NCBI GenBank assembly: GCA_013399875.1
Contig: VXAZ01008283.1
Coordinates: 248,001 to 312,000 of the forward strand
DNA: 64,000 nucleotides
Direction: 5' to 3'
DNA from: Gymnorhina tibicen
Lineage: Eukaryota > Chordata > Aves > Passeriformes > Artamidae
In this document: positions 62,484 through 64,000 of the stretch, piece by piece
Layout: each line of letters starts with the position of its first letter
Numbering within the stretch: the stretch's first letter is position 1
Position numbers and translations under genes: made by a program
Notes under the pieces: generated by a model
What the model was told of the DNA's origin: nothing
The model's database searches: none
Seen by the model: the letters and a program-made list of their open reading frames with translations, nothing else

Positions 62484-64000
62484 ACTACCATAGAGTTTGA
62501 ATAAGCTGGACACCAGGAAAGAACACCATTGTATTCATGTTGGACAGAAATCTTCAGAAGGCTAAAAAAGGTCCAGCAGATTGAAATGGGGTATAAAAAA
62601 AAAAAGCCAGCACTGTGCCATTTCAGCACAAACAAGATGGCCTGACTTGCTCAGTTCTGAATGAATGAGACAAGAGCTACTTTAAGACTGTCTTAGACTT
62701 CAGCCTCCAGAGGAATCTTTAACCCACAGGGTTTTAATTCTTCTCTGGCTCAGAGACCAGAGGGCACTTTCTGGTGCCATCTGCTCTGGACTCCAGTACT
62801 GTGACAAAGCAAAATACCACAGACCAGGCTCCACCAGACAGGATTTTTGCCTGCTTATCACAAAAGGTGCTTGATGAGCTTTCAGAGCCCTAATAACAGG
62901 TAAGTTCCCACATGCCTCTTCATCGGTACATGCCTAACGTCAGCAGTGAACCTGGATAGAAAAACCTCTACAATATGCATCCCATGAGGTGGCTTAATGA
63001 TTTTTACTCAGATTGAACCCGACATATATTCCAGTTTACCCCACTGTCTTAAAGACATTTTGTTGATCTCTGATTATCATGGTGCATTACACCACATGCT
63101 CTCCCATCCTTGTACTAGGAGAGCAACAAGCAAAAGCCAGACTTGGGCCTGCTTGTGCTTTAGAAGAAAAGACTTCACGAGGCCTGAGAGCTGTAAGAAG
63201 GAAATACAAGGGCAAGAAGAGGTACTAGTTTCATAATGATATAATGTTAAGGACTTCAGCAGAGTTACTTCTGGTCTGGACAAATAAAAGCGGGACTGAA
63301 AGATTCCTTACAACTTCTCTTAACTGAAATCTTTAAAGATATGCTGTCCCTAGCAAATTCTGTTGTAAGGTCCCCTGCACTTATAGAATAGTTGGGACAG
63401 AAGGACAATAAAAGGACTTTTTTTAAGTCTTAGTCACCAAACTTGCCATGCTGCACCAAACTGCACTAAAACCAATCATCTGTAAGAGCACAGTCAAACT
63501 GAGTGGGTCCTGCATCTCAGTACAGCAAAGCTGGAGGGCAATGGCACTACATCTGAGAGATGAGGCAGAAGGAGACTTGGTTTGATGCCTAGGCACGCTC
63601 CCTTTCCGTGTCTCTGATTTAATGTACAGCAATGGTAAAAGAACAGAAGAGAAGCAGCAAAATTTCCACTCCTGGGCATATGATACAAGGTAACTTAATG
63701 TGCACAAACACATTAGAACACGGATGATGTCTAGAAACCAGACTTCACAGATAACTTTTCAGAAAAATATTTAATTCCGGGATTAGTTTTAGAAAACTAA
63801 ATTGGCTTTTCATAGAATGAAATCTATACCCATAAAAGGAGGGGGATTCTTGAACAACCTTCCAAAGAAGGAGCTAACAACTGCTCTTAAAAATTGAGAT
63901 CTTTTTGAAAGAATTTGAATGCTTTCCTTATTCTACAATCCTGTATTTTTAAATAAAACTATTATTAATAAAGCACTAGAAAACACCATGTTCAAAAATT

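Larger units (their letters stand above)
24211..64000. other. Long stretch without recognised coding exons upstream of the CNTN1 start
   Basis: Because the first coding exon has a splice acceptor, at least the proximal part must be CNTN1 intron; a noncoding first exon and promoter lie somewhere to the right, possibly beyond the window. Apart from the repeats listed separately and a possible coding remnant near 62.1-62.5 kb, I see AT-rich unique-looking DNA. Stretches 27.5-31.0, 32.0-34.0, 34.9-57.9 and 60.5-62.1 kb hold nothing I can name. Confidence 0.6.

Noticed and set aside
1..64000. CRISPR arrays, operons, tRNA or rRNA genes
   Set aside because: No regular spacer-repeat array, no compact gene strings and no recognisable RNA gene; the window is vertebrate nuclear DNA.

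Overview
This window is vertebrate nuclear DNA, almost certainly from a bird. The evidence is several CR1 LINE copies with the avian-type 3' tail (an ATTCTATGATT-like ending), retroviral LTR-like blocks that I remember from songbird genomes, AT-rich introns with canonical GT-AG splice sites, and one recognisable gene whose encoded residues match chicken contactin-1 (F11) better than the mammalian protein. A songbird (passerine) is my best guess; that rests on memory of repeat families and was not computed. There is no sign of bacterial, plasmid or phage DNA.

The only gene I can support is CNTN1 (contactin-1), on the minus strand, with its 5' end to the right and the window cutting it off at the left. 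Eight exons join with fully consistent phases: 24081-24210 (5'UTR and signal peptide), 10354-10483, 7514-7686, 5450-5545, 4240-4446, 2897-2993, 2560-2741 and 1251-1375. From the ATG at 24156 they give 362 uninterrupted codons: signal peptide, Ig domains 1 to 3, and the first half of Ig4. Ig5, Ig6, the four fibronectin type III repeats and the GPI signal lie beyond position 1.

Region by region. 1-10.5 kb: seven coding exons with short introns and one small CR1 tail. 10.5-24.1 kb: the 13.6-kb intron between the signal-peptide exon and the first Ig exon; it holds a G-quadruplex-prone run, a TATA-bearing GC-rich LTR-like block in the CNTN1 orientation, and a second probable LTR on the opposite strand with an AAGTTA-rich array. 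24.2-64 kb: no coding exon recognised; it is either a 5'UTR intron or upstream DNA of CNTN1. It contains a CR1 tail, a probable LTR element interrupted by a 421-base assembly gap, a CR1 with a broken reverse transcriptase, a GC-rich island at 34.1-34.9 kb, a convergent inverted pair of CR1 copies at 57.9-60.5 kb, and a possible degenerate coding remnant near 62.1-62.5 kb.

I found no convincing previously undescribed system. The items most worth a second look are the unidentified coding-like remnant at 62.1 kb, the intronic LTR-like promoter facing the same way as CNTN1, the gapped element with promoter, splice and poly(A)-like signals, and an intron read-through frame that would give a truncated, membrane-anchored contactin.
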